Assembly (NCBI GenBank): GCA_020851555.1 | Contig: JADZCM010000001.1 | Coordinates: forward strand, 62,001-126,000 | Direction: 5' to 3' | Source: Bryobacterales bacterium | Lineage (GTDB): Bacteria > Acidobacteriota > Terriglobia > Bryobacterales > Bryobacteraceae | DNA: 64,000 bases | Shown here: one piece after another, positions 25,441 through 35,746 of the stretch | Numbering within the stretch: position 1 is the stretch's first letter | Layout of the letters: each line of letters opens with the position of its first letter | The notes under the pieces: generated by a model | Told to the model about the DNA's origin: nothing | Databases searched by the model: none | Seen by the model: the letters and a program-made list of their open reading frames with translations, nothing else | Made by a program: the position numbers and the translations under genes

Positions 25441-26223
25441 TCAGCGCCCCGCCGCCTTCGGCCTCCGCGTCAGCACGACAGCGCCCAGCACAAAAAGCCC
25501 GATCGAGATCCACTGCGCCGTGGTGAACGGGCCCCCGAACGGGTTAGGCGATTCCGGCGCGCGGAAGAACTCGATCACGAAGCGGGCCACGGCATAGAGC
25601 GACAGGTAGAGTCCGATGACGCCGCCGGCTTTGTGCGGCCGGTGAAAGCGCGCGTACAGGATTCCGAACGTGAGCGCCTCAGCCGCCGCTTCGTAGATCT
25701 GCGTGGGGTGGAGCGGCACGTTCAACGGCGTTCCGAAAAGCTGGTTGGCCACCGGATTACGGAACGTCACGGCCCAGGGGCGATGGCACTCCAGTCCCCA
25801 GCAGCAACCGGCGGCGAAGCAACCCACCCTTCCCACCGCGTGTCCCAGCGCCAGCCCGGGAGCGAACGCATCGGCAGTGGCCAGGACGGGAAGCCGCTTG
25901 TGCCGCATATACAGGTACGCGGTCGCCAGGGCCGCCAGCAGGCCGCCGTAGAAGATACCGCCCGCCTGGAAGGTCGAGAACGAGAATATCTCGCCCGGAT
26001 TCCGGACGTAGTAGCGGAAGTCGACCAGGATGAGCAGCAGCTTGGCGCCCAGAATGCCCGCCAGTCCGCAGTAGATGCCGAGGTTGAAAACCGCTTCTTT
26101 GTTCAGGCCGGACTTCGCCGCCAGCCGTGTGGCCAGCCACAAGGCGATCAGGAAGCCGGCCGTGACCAGGAGCCCGTAAGTCGGCAGGAAGAAATCACCG
26201 ATGCGGACGAGTTGCGGGAGCAT
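25441..26223 (-). CDS. lgt: Prolipoprotein diacylglyceryl transferase
   Basis: A 260-residue membrane enzyme with about seven helices that attaches diacylglycerol to the lipobox cysteine of prolipoproteins. It opens LVRIGDFFLPTYGLLV; the signature HAVGRVGCFAAGCCWG near residue 135 is the GRxGCFxxGCCxG form found in a subgroup of Lgt. The start abuts lspA directly (lspA stop at 26224). Third gene of the ileS-lspA-lgt run, so lipoprotein processing genes are together. Confidence 0.93.
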   Translation of the reverse strand: MLPQLVRIGDFFLPTYGLLVTAGFLIALWLATRLAAKSGLNKEAVFNLGIYCGLAGILGAKLLLILVDFRYYVRNPGEIFSFSTFQAGGIFYGGLLAALATAYLYMRHKRLPVLATADAFAPGLALGHAVGRVGCFAAGCCWGLECHRPWAVTFRNPVANQLFGTPLNVPLHPTQIYEAAAEALTFGILYARFHRPHKAGGVIGLYLSLYAVARFVIEFFRAPESPNPFGGPFTTAQWISIGLFVLGAVVLTRRPKAAGR

Positions 26224-26721
26224 TCAGGCGGGCCTCCTCTCCCGGGACCGCCAGAGGTCCAGAATCACCAGCGCGGCGCCTGCCGTAAGCCCCGTGTCGG
26301 CCAGGTTGAAGGCGGGCCAGTGGTACCCGGCAACGTAGAAATCCAGGAAATCCGTCACGGCGCCGCTGGTCACGCGGTCCCAGAGGTTCCCGAGCGCCCC
26401 TCCCAGTATCAGGGAAAGACCCGTCCGCGACCAGCGGCTGGCGGCCAGGCCCTTCGGGGAGGATTGCCACAGGACGGCGGTCACGAATGCCAGCACCAGC
26501 GCCGTCAAGCCGATGAGGAAAAACGACCGCCATTCGCTCTCATTGTCCGCGAGCAGACTGAAAGCCATCCCGCGGTTCTCCGTGTAGATCAGGTTGAAGA
26601 AGGAGGGAATCACCGGCAGTACATCCTGAGGACCGAAGTTCGCCTGCACCAGGAGCTTGGTGGCCCGGTCCAGACAGAACCAGACGCCGGCCAGAGCGAA
26701 GGCGGGCAGGCGGTGGGACAT
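26224..26721 (-). CDS. lspA: Lipoprotein signal peptidase (signal peptidase II)
   Basis: A 165-residue, four-helix membrane aspartyl protease that cuts the signal peptide from diacylated prolipoproteins. Motifs in order: CLDRATKLLVQ, NLIYTENRGMAFSLL, GGALGNLWDRV and VTDFLDFYVAGYHWPAFNLAD; the two aspartates in GNLWDRV and FLDFYV are the catalytic pair. Its start directly follows the ileS stop, and its stop directly precedes lgt, so the genes are one transcript. The usual TGAAFG is replaced by RGMAFS, still within the known range. Confidence 0.94.
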   Translation of the reverse strand: MSHRLPAFALAGVWFCLDRATKLLVQANFGPQDVLPVIPSFFNLIYTENRGMAFSLLADNESEWRSFFLIGLTALVLAFVTAVLWQSSPKGLAASRWSRTGLSLILGGALGNLWDRVTSGAVTDFLDFYVAGYHWPAFNLADTGLTAGAALVILDLWRSRERRPA

Positions 26722-29544
26722 TCAGTCACCCAGAATCTCCGCCACAGCTGCGGCGCAAGCGCCGCAGACCGTGGGCAGGTCCGGCGCGGAGCCGACGTCG
26801 GTGGAATACTTCCAGCAACGTTCGCACTTGACGCCCGACGCCCGGGCTACGTGGACCGACAGGGCTTTGTCCTCCTGGCGCGCCAGCTCCACCTGCGAGA
26901 CGATGAAAAGCCCGGGCAACTCGGCCTCGTATTGCTGGAGGAGCTTGTACAGGTCGCCTCCCGCCCGGATCTTCACGCACGCCTCCAGGGGGGCGCCGAT
27001 GAATTTGGCCTGGCGCGCGGCCTCCAGGCTCTTGAGCACGTGGTCGCGGACTTCCATGAGGCGTTCCCAGTGCCTGGCGCGCCGGCGCTGCGCCGTCGGA
27101 ATGCCGGCGCTGAGTTCCTCCGGCTCGGGGAACAGAGACAGGTGCACGCTCTGGCTCTCGCCGTCCGGCCGGCGGAAATGTCCCCAGACCTCTTCGGTGG
27201 TGAAGCTCAGGATCGGGCAGAGCAGCCGCACCAATGCGTACGTGAGCCGGTACAGAGCGGTCTGAGCGCTGCGCCGGGCAAGGGACTTGGGCGCCGCCGT
27301 GTAGAGGCGGTCCTTGAGGACGTCGAAGTAGAGCGCGCTCAGATCGGTAATCGCAAAGTCGTAGACGGCGTGGTAAACCTTGTGGAACGCCAGGTCCGCG
27401 TACCAGACCCGGCAGTCGCGCGTCAGGCTCTCCGCGCGGAGCAGTATCCACTGGTCCAGTTCCAGCATGCGGGCAGCGGGTACCGCGTCCTTCTCCGGAT
27501 CGAAATCCCAGAGATTGCCCAAAGCGTAGCGGAAGGTGTTCCTCAGCTTCCGGTAGGCTTCCGAGAGCCGCGCCAGAATGGTTTCGGATATCCGCACGTC
27601 CTCGGTGAACTCCTGGGAGGCGACCCACAGGCGCAGGACTTCGGCCCCGTACTGCTTCACGATCGTGTCGGGTTCGATGATGTTGCCGACCGACTTGCTC
27701 ATGGCGTGGCCTTCGCCGTCCAGCGTCCAGCCGTGCGTGGCGCACTGCCGGTAAGGGGAACCGCCCTTCAACCCCACGCCCACCAGGAGGGAGCTCTGGA
27801 ACCAGCCGCGGTGCTGGTCGGGGCCTTCCACGTAGAGGTCGCAGGGCCACGGCAGGCCGTAGGTCTCATTCAACACGCCGAGGTGGCTGGACCCCGAATC
27901 GAACCAGACGTCCAGGATGTCGGTCGCCTTCAGGAACGCGCCTCCGCCGCACTTCCCGCAGCGCGCGCCGGGCCCCAGCAGTTCGGCCTCCGTCTTCTCA
28001 TACCAGATGTCCGTCGTGTGCTCCCGGAACAGGGCGACAACGCGATCCAGGTACTTGCGCTCGGTGAACGGCTCACCGCAGGCCTCGCAGTAGAACACCA
28101 CGATGGGCACGCCCCAGACGCGCTGTCTGGAGATGCACCAGTCCGGGCGGCTCTCCACCATCCCGGATATCCGGTCCAATCCCCATCCCGGCGTCCACTT
28201 TACGCTCCGGATGGCGTCCAGCGCCTTCGCGCGGAGATCGTTCCTCGCCATACCGATGAACCACTGCTCGGTCGCGCGGAAGATGGTCGGATTGTGGCAG
28301 CGCCAGCAATGCGGGTAGCTGTGGCTCAGGCGGCCTTCCGCCAGCAGGGCTCCCCGTTCCCGCAGGATGTCCACCACGGTGGGGTTCGCCTCCCAGACCG
28401 TCTTGCCGATGATCTCTTCCGGGAGCACGCCCGCGGCTCCTTCCGCGTGAAAGAAGCGGCCGGCCGCGTCCACGGGGCAGTAGGTGGGAATGCCGTACTG
28501 CCGGCCTGTCAGGTAGTCTTCCTGGCCGTGGCCGGGCGCCGTATGGACCGCGCCGGTGCCTTGCTCCAGGGTTACGTGTTCGGCGAGGACTCCTACGGAA
28601 TCCCGCTCCACGAACGGATGCCGGAACACGGTCCCTTCAAGCTGGCTGCCGGAGAAGCTCGCCAGAACCTTGGGGTCCGGCCAGCCGCACTTCTCGGCCG
28701 TGGCCTTCCAGAGTTCCTTGGCGACGATGTACACGTCGTCCCGCTCGGCGACCGCGACGTATTCAAACCCCGGGTGGAAGGCGATGGCCATGTTCGCCGG
28801 GATGGTCCACGGGGTCGTGGTCCAGATGAGTCCCCAGACCGTGCGCCCGGAAAGGCTGGGATGGATCTTGCCGGCCGGGGAAGCCAGCCGGAATCTCACC
28901 CAAATGGATGGGCTGGAATGGGCCTCGTACTCCACTTCGGCTTCGGCCAGGGCGGTACGGTCCCGCGTGCACCAGTGCACCGGCCTTAGGCCCTTGTAAA
29001 CGTAGCCCTTATCCAGGAAATCCACGAACGCTTTAGCGATGACCGCTTCGTAGTCCGCGGTCATCGTCAGATAGGGCCGCTCCCAGTCGCCCAACACACC
29101 GAGCCTCTTGAATTCACGCCGGTGGAGTTCCACGAACTTCTGCGCGTACTTCCGGCATTCTCCGCGGATCTCGGACGGCGTCATGCCCGCCTTGCGCGAG
29201 CCGAGTTCGGCATCCACCTTGTTCTCGATGGGCAGCCCGTGACAATCCCAGCCCGGCACGTAGGGCGAGTCGAAGCCCGCCATGCTGCGGCTCTTGACGA
29301 TGAAATCCTTCAGGATCTTGTTGAACGCGGTGCCGAGGTGAATGTTGCCGTTGGCGTAAGGCGGGCCGTCGTGCAACACCCAGGTGGGGCGTCCCGCGCG
29401 GGCCTCCCGGATTTGCCGGTAGAGGTTCGTCTCCTCCCAGCGGGCCAGGATCCTGGGCTCCGTCTGCGGCAGGTTCGCCTTCATTGGGAAGTCCGACTTA
29501 GGCAGGTTGACGGTCTTCTTCAGCTCGACATCTTTCAATGACAT
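26722..29544 (-). CDS. ileS: Isoleucyl-tRNA synthetase
   Basis: A 940-residue class I synthetase. The HIGH-type motif is [15 protein letters not shown] near residue 65; the KMSKS-type loop is [10 protein letters not shown] near residue 600; the editing (CP1) domain with [10 protein letters not shown] is between. The C-terminal zinc-binding module CERCWKYS...CGACAAAV is present. It charges tRNA-Ile in the cytosol. First gene of the ileS-lspA-lgt operon, an order common in bacteria. Length is normal for the bacterial (mupirocin-sensitive-like) type. Confidence 0.97.
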   Translation of the reverse strand: MSLKDVELKKTVNLPKSDFPMKANLPQTEPRILARWEETNLYRQIREARAGRPTWVLHDGPPYANGNIHLGTAFNKILKDFIVKSRSMAGFDSPYVPGWDCHGLPIENKVDAELGSRKAGMTPSEIRGECRKYAQKFVELHRREFKRLGVLGDWERPYLTMTADYEAVIAKAFVDFLDKGYVYKGLRPVHWCTRDRTALAEAEVEYEAHSSPSIWVRFRLASPAGKIHPSLSGRTVWGLIWTTTPWTIPANMAIAFHPGFEYVAVAERDDVYIVAKELWKATAEKCGWPDPKVLASFSGSQLEGTVFRHPFVERDSVGVLAEHVTLEQGTGAVHTAPGHGQEDYLTGRQYGIPTYCPVDAAGRFFHAEGAAGVLPEEIIGKTVWEANPTVVDILRERGALLAEGRLSHSYPHCWRCHNPTIFRATEQWFIGMARNDLRAKALDAIRSVKWTPGWGLDRISGMVESRPDWCISRQRVWGVPIVVFYCEACGEPFTERKYLDRVVALFREHTTDIWYEKTEAELLGPGARCGKCGGGAFLKATDILDVWFDSGSSHLGVLNETYGLPWPCDLYVEGPDQHRGWFQSSLLVGVGLKGGSPYRQCATHGWTLDGEGHAMSKSVGNIIEPDTIVKQYGAEVLRLWVASQEFTEDVRISETILARLSEAYRKLRNTFRYALGNLWDFDPEKDAVPAARMLELDQWILLRAESLTRDCRVWYADLAFHKVYHAVYDFAITDLSALYFDVLKDRLYTAAPKSLARRSAQTALYRLTYALVRLLCPILSFTTEEVWGHFRRPDGESQSVHLSLFPEPEELSAGIPTAQRRRARHWERLMEVRDHVLKSLEAARQAKFIGAPLEACVKIRAGGDLYKLLQQYEAELPGLFIVSQVELARQEDKALSVHVARASGVKCERCWKYSTDVGSAPDLPTVCGACAAAVAEILGD

Positions 29545-29605
29545 GGGGGGTCAATCCCTATCGTACATGAACCCATGCTCGGGGCAGAGCCGTCCGGCTC
29601 GCGTT

Positions 29606-30142
29606 TCACCGGCCCGCGGCGGGCCATGCGCCGGGCGATAGGGGCTTTCCCCGGGCCAGATGGTCGAGGATACGGCGGAGGCTGCTTTCGGCCGGACATT
29701 CGCTGTCAATCACCAGTCCGCCGCGGAAGTACGGGAACCCGCGCACCAACTCGGCCACCCGCGCGTCGGTGAGGTCCAGGCCTGCGTGCTCTATCCGGCG
29801 CAGCCTGGATCTTTCCACGGCGGTCTCCGGGCTGACTGCAAATTCGACCAGGTGCAATGGGGTCCGTACGCGGAAGGCTACTTGCTCGATCTCCCGCCTG
29901 TCCTCCGCATGGCTGTAGCCGGCGTTGACGATGACCGGCCTGTCCTGCGCGGCCAGCAACTCCGCGGCGTAGTGCATGGCGCGGTAGGCTATGCTGCGGT
30001 CCTCCCGGGTGTGCGCCGCATCCGGTAGAATCCGCAGCCTGACCGCATCCATCTCAAGGTGCGCGAAGTCCCGCGCGGCGGCCAGGAGTTCGCCCAAATG
30101 CGACTTGCCCGAACAGGGCGGGCCGGAGAAGACAACGATCAC
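29606..30142 (-). CDS. P-loop kinase (AAA_33/chloramphenicol phosphotransferase-like)
   Basis: A 178-residue nucleotide-binding protein. The Walker A loop is FSGPPCSGKSHLGELL at residues 5-20, then LEMDAVRLRILPD and VIVNAGYSHAEDRREIEQ, and an Arg-rich lid ETAVERSRLRRIE. This is the zeta-toxin/CPT-like kinase fold whose members phosphorylate small molecules. Its start overlaps the preceding penicillin-acylase-like gene by 4 bases, so the two are coupled; whether they act together is unknown. Substrate not recognisable. Confidence 0.75.
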   Translation of the reverse strand: MIVVFSGPPCSGKSHLGELLAAARDFAHLEMDAVRLRILPDAAHTREDRSIAYRAMHYAAELLAAQDRPVIVNAGYSHAEDRREIEQVAFRVRTPLHLVEFAVSPETAVERSRLRRIEHAGLDLTDARVAELVRGFPYFRGGLVIDSECPAESSLRRILDHLARGKPLSPGAWPAAGR

Positions 30143-32364
30143 CGGCCCTCCGGCAGGAACACCAGCGTGGCTTCGGCTTCTATCTTGTGGAACTGCATCG
30201 GGTAGCTACGGCCCGCCATGTAGGCGTTCCACTGGTCCCGGTAATGCCTGGAGAGGACTTGCCCCGATTGCCCGGCCGGGATGTTGAGCAAAGACCGGTC
30301 GAGGTCCGCAAAGTCCACCACCATCCGCATGGAGGGGCTGACTGAGCTTCCCAGAGGCTTCTGCCGGGGAGTCTCGGCCGATCCCGGCATCAGCACTTCC
30401 CCTATGTTGAAGTACCTCCCCACCACGGGTAGTCTTCCCACCACGGGATTGACGATCTCCAGCCGGTTCAGCCTCCCATATTCCCACTTCCGGACGTCGC
30501 GGCCCTGCATTCGCCGGCCCTCCTCCAGCGCCTCGGAGAGGTTGTCGAGCAGCAGTTGATCGTAGTCCCGGAACCAGTCCGGCGGGCGCTCCCGCAGCAG
30601 TCTCTCCACCACCGCGGCCGCCGCCGCGATGGTGTAAACGGGCTGGCCCGTCTTGGAAACCCGCCTGGCCAGGGCCGCCCGCAAGTGCCGGTAGGCAAGC
30701 CCGACGATCATGGGTGCCGCGTCGCTGGCCGACATCTGGCCATTCCAGCCTTTGAGCTGCCGGACGGCTTCGGCCAGCGCGGGATAGGACGAACCGCGCC
30801 GCTCATAAGCGGCCAGAATCTCGCGCGCCAGGAAATGAGCGAAACCGGAGTAGATGTCCATCTGTATGGAGAGCATCTCCGCGGCATTCCATTGCGCCTT
30901 GGCTCGCAGGCGGTCCCGGATCTGACGAAAGCGATAGGGCGGGGCGTAGTATCCGGGCGCGCGATCCGGAGAGCCCGCCGGGAAGGGGTCCTGGTTGGCC
31001 GAAACGATCATCCCTCCGGGGGGATTGAAGGTGGAGGGCAGCTTGTCGAAGGGCATGACGCCGCGCCAGTCGAACTCGCCGGAAGCCCCGTCGGCGGGCA
31101 GGCTGCCGTCATAGCCCTTCCGCAGCGGCAACCGCCCCACGGCCTGGTAGCCGATGTTCCCGGCCGCGTCCGCGTAAACGAAGTTCAACGCCGGTCCCGG
31201 AAGCCGGCCCAGCGCGGCGCGGAACTCCTCCCAGTTCCTGGCGCGATTGATATCGAGGACGGGCATGGCGAAGCCATCCATGTCGCTCATCGTCCAGCGG
31301 AGCGACAGGAACCGGCCGCCTTCGGCCACGAGCACCGGACCGTGCCGGGTGCTCCACACCATCAGGTTCTCGCGGTTGCCGCCCTTGATCCGGATTAATT
31401 CCGCGCCGGCCCTCGCCTGCTCGGTCCGCCCGGCGTATTGGTAGAGGCCGTTGGCAGGATTGAGCTTCTCAATGTACAGGTCCTGGGTGTCCGCTTCCAG
31501 GCTGGTCACGGACCAGGCGATTCTGTCGTTGTGGCCGATGACGATACCCGGCAGGCCGGGGAGAGCGACGCCGCTGACGTTAAGGCGCGGCCCGCGAATG
31601 TGCGCCATGTGCCAGATGGAGGGGATGGTGAACTCCAGGTGCGGGTCGCCCGCGAGTATGGGACGGCGTGAGGCCGTCAGGGCGCCGCTGAGCGCCCAGG
31701 CGTTGGAGCCGGGAGGTGTGTCGTCGACCCAGCCGGAGGCGTAGAGGAAATCCACCTTGGCGGGGTCGCCCCCGGCCAGCAGGGCCTCCTTGCGGAGTTC
31801 CTGCGGCCAGCAATCCTCCAGCGTGACCGCCATGTTCAGAAAGACCAGGATGGAGTCGGCCAGGCTCCAGGGGCGCGGATCGTAGCCGAGCAGGCTGAAC
31901 TCCAGCGGCAGGCGGCCCCGGTGCGTCTCCATGAAGTGGTTCACACCGCGGGCGTAGGCGGCCAGCGCGGCGCGGTCCTCCGCCGGCAGCCGCCTGGCGC
32001 CTTCCTGCGCCAGGCGCGCCAGGCGCATGCGGCGCATGAGGCGGTCGGACTCGAGCGCGCCCCTCCCTGCAATCTCCGCCAGTTCTCCGGCCGCGCTGCG
32101 CCGCAGCGCGTCCATTTGGAACAGACGGTCTTGGGCTGTGACGTAGCCCTGGACAAACAGAGCATCGGCCTGGTTTGCCGCCAGGATGTGGGGAACTCCC
32201 AGCCGGTCACGCGAAACCACGGCCCGGGCGGCAACCGGAGCGCGGATTTCACCTTGAATTTTGGGAAGCGGTCTCCAGGCGAACCAGTAGGCCGCTGCTC
32301 CGAGCGCCGCCAGCGCGGCGCCGATCAGGATGTTGACGTACTTGAGCACCCGCGGAAGCGTCAC
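30139..32364 (-). CDS. Penicillin acylase family (Ntn-hydrolase) protein
   Basis: A 741-residue exported hydrolase. An N-terminal helix (ILIGAALAALGAAAYWFAW) acts as signal or anchor. The alpha-chain region has DRLGVPHILAANQADALFVQGYVTAQDRLFQMD; the proposed autoprocessing nucleophile serine is in TPPGSNAWALSG near residue 220, then IWHMAHIRGPRLNVSGVALPGLPGIVIGHN, the family's beta-chain pattern. Such enzymes hydrolyse N-acyl amides, including acyl-homoserine lactones. The start is GTG. It is minus-strand, 4 bases overlapping the downstream P-loop kinase. Substrate unknown. Confidence 0.88.
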   Translation of the reverse strand: MTLPRVLKYVNILIGAALAALGAAAYWFAWRPLPKIQGEIRAPVAARAVVSRDRLGVPHILAANQADALFVQGYVTAQDRLFQMDALRRSAAGELAEIAGRGALESDRLMRRMRLARLAQEGARRLPAEDRAALAAYARGVNHFMETHRGRLPLEFSLLGYDPRPWSLADSILVFLNMAVTLEDCWPQELRKEALLAGGDPAKVDFLYASGWVDDTPPGSNAWALSGALTASRRPILAGDPHLEFTIPSIWHMAHIRGPRLNVSGVALPGLPGIVIGHNDRIAWSVTSLEADTQDLYIEKLNPANGLYQYAGRTEQARAGAELIRIKGGNRENLMVWSTRHGPVLVAEGGRFLSLRWTMSDMDGFAMPVLDINRARNWEEFRAALGRLPGPALNFVYADAAGNIGYQAVGRLPLRKGYDGSLPADGASGEFDWRGVMPFDKLPSTFNPPGGMIVSANQDPFPAGSPDRAPGYYAPPYRFRQIRDRLRAKAQWNAAEMLSIQMDIYSGFAHFLAREILAAYERRGSSYPALAEAVRQLKGWNGQMSASDAAPMIVGLAYRHLRAALARRVSKTGQPVYTIAAAAAVVERLLRERPPDWFRDYDQLLLDNLSEALEEGRRMQGRDVRKWEYGRLNRLEIVNPVVGRLPVVGRYFNIGEVLMPGSAETPRQKPLGSSVSPSMRMVVDFADLDRSLLNIPAGQSGQVLSRHYRDQWNAYMAGRSYPMQFHKIEAEATLVFLPEGR

Positions 32365-32410
32365 TGGGCAATTCTACCGCGGGCAGCCCGCGGGGCCGCC
32401 ACCGGGCCGT

Positions 32411-33589
32411 TTACGCGTACTCGGGGCTGTCGCAGAGCGGGCGCGTCCAGCCGAGATTCGGGGGCAGTTCCTGCATGGGCCCCATCCACTGGAGTTCGCG
32501 CTCCACATCGGCGTGCATGCGGTACTTGCGCGTCACGGCCGCGATCTGGGCGTTCCCGCGGAGATCGATCTTGGACAGGTCCCACTGGCCAATGCCCACT
32601 TCCCCGGAGAATTTCATCCAGCCGAGCCAGTTGGCGTCCACGCCCATGACTTCCGCGCCGACGCGGTCGGCGGCGATGTAGTCGGTGGACGCGATGCAGA
32701 TCCGGTGCGGCACCGGCGTCCCGCTGGATGGGCCGTTGCCTTCCATGCCTTCGTACCCGTCGATGATGGTGGCGCCCCAGTTGGCCGAGAGCTTCTGCGC
32801 GGTCAGGAAGAAATTGTAGTTGCTCTGCCGGATGCCGGCGTGGTAACGGCGCTTGTCGTTCCAGCGCGTGGTGGCCTTCGGCGGCTGGTGCAGAGGAGCG
32901 CCCACGACCATGTTCTTGACCGCCAGCGTGACGACCGCGACGTTGTGCGTCTTCAGAATCGCGGAACCCATCACGAAAGCCTCCGGGTCCAGCAGGCGCG
33001 CCGCCAGGCGAACCGGCACCACGTGGATGTTGTAGTCGATCAGCGGCTGAAGGACGTACTTCTCCTCCGCGTTGAAGTCGAGCAGGCTGACCTTCTGCTT
33101 CTTGAACTCGGAAACCAGGGCCGGATACTTGAAGTTCTCAAAGCCCGTCATCGTGTCGCCGGCCGAAGACTCCGCGATGATGATGGGGCCTTTGAAGCGG
33201 GGCGCCAGGTAGTCCAGGATCCCCCGCATGGCGTCGGCATGTGTGGCGCCGAGCTGGTTGGTCGTGGTGACGTTGTTGGGCTTGATGATGACGTACTTCT
33301 TCTGCCTGAGCTTGGGCCTGATCTGCTCGTCGATGGCCAGCAACGCTTCATAGGCGTTCTTGCGGCGGTCCTCACCCTGAATGAGAGACACGGTGGACCT
33401 TGTCGCCAAACCCGGGAACGGGTCCGGGTGGGCGCCCGTTCCCCCTTGCGGTCTCTTTGCGGCCCCTGGTTTCGGAGCACCCGGCGCTGGCTGTTGCTGC
33501 ACTGCCGCCCCAACCCTGGCGCTGAGCGCGGCCGAGGCGGCCAGCCCCGCCATATGGAACAAGTTCCGGCGTGAATAATGAGCAGACAT
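32411..33589 (-). CDS. Tat-exported DUF362 protein
   Basis: A 392-residue protein with a twin-arginine signal (YSRRNLFHMAGLAASAALSA) followed by a Pro/Gln/Ala-rich linker (residues 30-55). The body matches DUF362: VIIKPNNVTTTNQLGATHADAMRGILDYL, IIIAESSAGD, KTHNVAVVTLAVKNMVVG and IIDGYEGMEGNGP. This domain is found in ferredoxin-like or redox-related proteins of unknown role; here no cysteine cluster is visible. A GAGGAGGG ribosome site is 7 bases upstream. It stands alone on the minus strand. Confidence 0.87.
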   Translation of the reverse strand: MSAHYSRRNLFHMAGLAASAALSARVGAAVQQQPAPGAPKPGAAKRPQGGTGAHPDPFPGLATRSTVSLIQGEDRRKNAYEALLAIDEQIRPKLRQKKYVIIKPNNVTTTNQLGATHADAMRGILDYLAPRFKGPIIIAESSAGDTMTGFENFKYPALVSEFKKQKVSLLDFNAEEKYVLQPLIDYNIHVVPVRLAARLLDPEAFVMGSAILKTHNVAVVTLAVKNMVVGAPLHQPPKATTRWNDKRRYHAGIRQSNYNFFLTAQKLSANWGATIIDGYEGMEGNGPSSGTPVPHRICIASTDYIAADRVGAEVMGVDANWLGWMKFSGEVGIGQWDLSKIDLRGNAQIAAVTRKYRMHADVERELQWMGPMQELPPNLGWTRPLCDSPEYA

Positions 33590-33721
33590 CGTAATTCCCT
33601 CCTCTATTAGAAGCCCTATATCCTACTGCCGAGTATGCCCGCCGCGCGGCGCTTCTGTCAACAAGCGGCTGTAAACAAAGGCCGCGCGTGGCCCGCACAC
33701 GACCTGCCCGCGAAGTTGGAT

Positions 33722-35566
33722 TCACCCACGCCGCGACGCCCAGTAGATACGGATCCGGCCGGGCTGGCCGAGCACCAGGGTTCCGTCCTTGACCGCCGGG
33801 CCGGGCGAGCCATCGGGAAAGGTCCGAAACTGCAATCCATCCGGCAGAGGCAGATCGTCCACCTCCAGCTTCAACGGCTCCGTGCCCGCAGCCCGGTCGA
33901 GGACCACGAGGACATGCTCCTCCGGCGAAGTCCGCAGGTAGGCATACTGTTCCTTGTTCACCAGCAACTGCACGAGCTCTCCTCGGCGCAGCGCGGGGTG
34001 TTCGGCCCGGAAATGAAGCAGCCTGCTGGTCCAGTCAAATACCGTGGCCGCATCGCCGGCGCGCCCGCCGGGCTGGAAAGCGTCGGCCGGATCGCCAGGC
34101 CAGCCGCCCGGAAAGTCGCGGCGGTTGTCAGGGTCGCGGCCCCCCTGCATGGCGATCTCGTCCCCGTAGTAGAGATGGACGGTGCGGCGGGTTGTCAGCA
34201 CGAACGTAACCGCCATCAACAGTTTCGAGATATCGCCGCCGGCCGCCGTCAGAAACCGGGGCTGGTCGTGGTTGCCGGGAAACACAACCAGGTTTTCAGG
34301 CTTCTCGTAGAGCGAGTCCTGAGACAACACGTCGGTCAGCACCGTCATCGGCTGGCCCTGGGCGAAGACGCTCCGGACAGCGTTCGACAAAGGGAAATCG
34401 AGCATGGACTTCAACCGTGTATCCGCCCCGCGCCGCCGGACGCCGCCCTGGAAGAACGAGAGCACCACCGGGTTCGGCGCGGTGATCTCCCCCGTCACGA
34501 TGAAGTTCGGATATTGAAGATCGACCGCCGTCTGCCACTTCTCCCAGAAGGGCCGGTCAGCGTAGGGGTAAGTGTCCTGGCGGACGCCGTCGATGCCGGT
34601 CATTCCGATCCACCAGAGCGCATTCTGGATCAGGTAGTCGCTGACCAGAGGATCGGTTTGATCGAAATCGGGCAGGGAGCCGGCAAACCAGCCGAGCAGC
34701 GGCGGTTCGCGGCGCCGGGGCCGGGAGTACGGATCGGACAGCGCCGCTATGTCGAAGTTGTTGCGCAGCCGGGGCACGCGGGCGAGGCCGTTCCACCAGG
34801 TTGCGGCCGGCGGGTCGGCGACGAAGGGGTGCCGCGGGCCGCTATGATTCGCCACCTGGTCCTGCACCACCTTGAGCCCCATGCGGTGGGCCTCGTCCAC
34901 GAGGGCCCGGAGGTCCTGCATCGTCCCCAGCCGCGGTTCGACGGAGTAGAAGTCCACGGCGTGATACCCGTGGTAGGCGGCCGTGCCGGGGAGGGAGTTG
35001 CGGTATATCGGCGTCATCCAGACGCCCGTGACCCCCAGGTCCTTGAGGTACGCCAGGCGTTCCCGGACGCCGCGAAGGTCGCCGCCGTGGATCGCCCCGG
35101 GGGCCTTTCTGTCCGCGGGCCGTTCCAGGCCGGCCGGGCTGTCATTGGCGGGATCGCCGTTGGCGAACCGGTCTGGCATGATGAGGTAGATCACGTCATC
35201 CGATGAAAACCCCTGGAAGCGGCCCTTCGGATCCAGGAGCGAGTCCAGCCGGAACTCGAACGCGGCCGTTCCCGAGGCATTCTTGATCTGGAAACGGTAC
35301 GCGCCTGGCTTCACGGAGCGGCCGACCGTCAGGTACGCGAACAGGTAGCGGCCGTTTTCCGAAGCCCCGCGCGTCTCGACCTTGAACCCTCTGGAGGGAG
35401 CGGTGAGCGTCGCGCCCTTCAGATCCTCCCCCGTGAGCAGCAGTTGGATGGGGTTTCGCGTGTGTCCCACCCACCAGTTGGGAGGCTCTACTTTGCTGAC
35501 CGCCGGCGCAGCTTGCAGCCGGCACGCCAGCGCCGCCCCCAACGCCACTCTCACCGTGAATCGCAT
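33722..35566 (-). CDS. Secreted alpha-amylase family (GH13) with N-terminal CBM-like domain
   Basis: 614 residues from the ATG at 35566, which has GGAGGG upstream and begins a signal peptide (RFTVRVALGAALACRLQA). An Ig-like N-terminal domain (WWVGHTRNPIQLLLTGEDL, as in cyclomaltodextrinase/neopullulanase N domains) is followed by the barrel. Catalytic residues can be placed: nucleophile Asp331 in DGVRQDTYPY, acid Glu360 in VTGEITAP, and Asp434 in PGNHDQPR. Metal-binding VQDQVANHSGP is present. It would cleave alpha-1,4-glucans or cyclodextrins in the periplasm. It is a single gene, without a maltose uptake system in the window. Confidence 0.92.
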   Translation of the reverse strand: MRFTVRVALGAALACRLQAAPAVSKVEPPNWWVGHTRNPIQLLLTGEDLKGATLTAPSRGFKVETRGASENGRYLFAYLTVGRSVKPGAYRFQIKNASGTAAFEFRLDSLLDPKGRFQGFSSDDVIYLIMPDRFANGDPANDSPAGLERPADRKAPGAIHGGDLRGVRERLAYLKDLGVTGVWMTPIYRNSLPGTAAYHGYHAVDFYSVEPRLGTMQDLRALVDEAHRMGLKVVQDQVANHSGPRHPFVADPPAATWWNGLARVPRLRNNFDIAALSDPYSRPRRREPPLLGWFAGSLPDFDQTDPLVSDYLIQNALWWIGMTGIDGVRQDTYPYADRPFWEKWQTAVDLQYPNFIVTGEITAPNPVVLSFFQGGVRRRGADTRLKSMLDFPLSNAVRSVFAQGQPMTVLTDVLSQDSLYEKPENLVVFPGNHDQPRFLTAAGGDISKLLMAVTFVLTTRRTVHLYYGDEIAMQGGRDPDNRRDFPGGWPGDPADAFQPGGRAGDAATVFDWTSRLLHFRAEHPALRRGELVQLLVNKEQYAYLRTSPEEHVLVVLDRAAGTEPLKLEVDDLPLPDGLQFRTFPDGSPGPAVKDGTLVLGQPGRIRIYWASRRG

Positions 35567-35687
35567 GAGTCCCTCCTTCGCCGGCAATTCCGCGGATTCC
35601 TTCCAGTGTAGTGTGCCTCATGGGGAGCTCCGACGGCAGCCAGAGACGCCCGCACTTCAGGGAGCAGAAAACCGCAACGCAATTTGT

Positions 35688-35706
35688 GCGCGGCAACGTG
35701 CCGCGC
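35688..35706. promoter_or_regulatory. Perfect palindromic operator over the -35 region of an exported methyltransferase gene
   Basis: GCGCGGCA-acg-TGCCGCGC, 8-bp perfect arms. It ends 11 bases before a perfect TATAAT (35718-35723). At 17-base spacing the -35 hexamer would be AACGTG inside the palindrome, so the promoter lacks a proper -35 and the site is well placed for an activator, or for repression by covering the -35. Confidence 0.5.
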
Positions 35707-35717
35707 TGGGGTTCGTA

Positions 35718-35723
35718 TATAAT
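35718..35723 (+). promoter_or_regulatory. -10 box of the methyltransferase gene
   Basis: TATAAT, 23 bases before the GTG start at 35747. Transcription would start near 35730. A GGAGGA ribosome binding site precedes the GTG by 6 bases. Confidence 0.55.
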
Positions 35724-35746
35724 GTGTCTCATTTACGGAGGAAACC

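Noticed and set aside
25399-28989. A 1196-codon open frame on the plus strand
   Set aside because: It runs antisense to ileS, lspA and lgt, which have clear family motifs. Long antisense frames are expected at this GC content, and the translation shows no domain.
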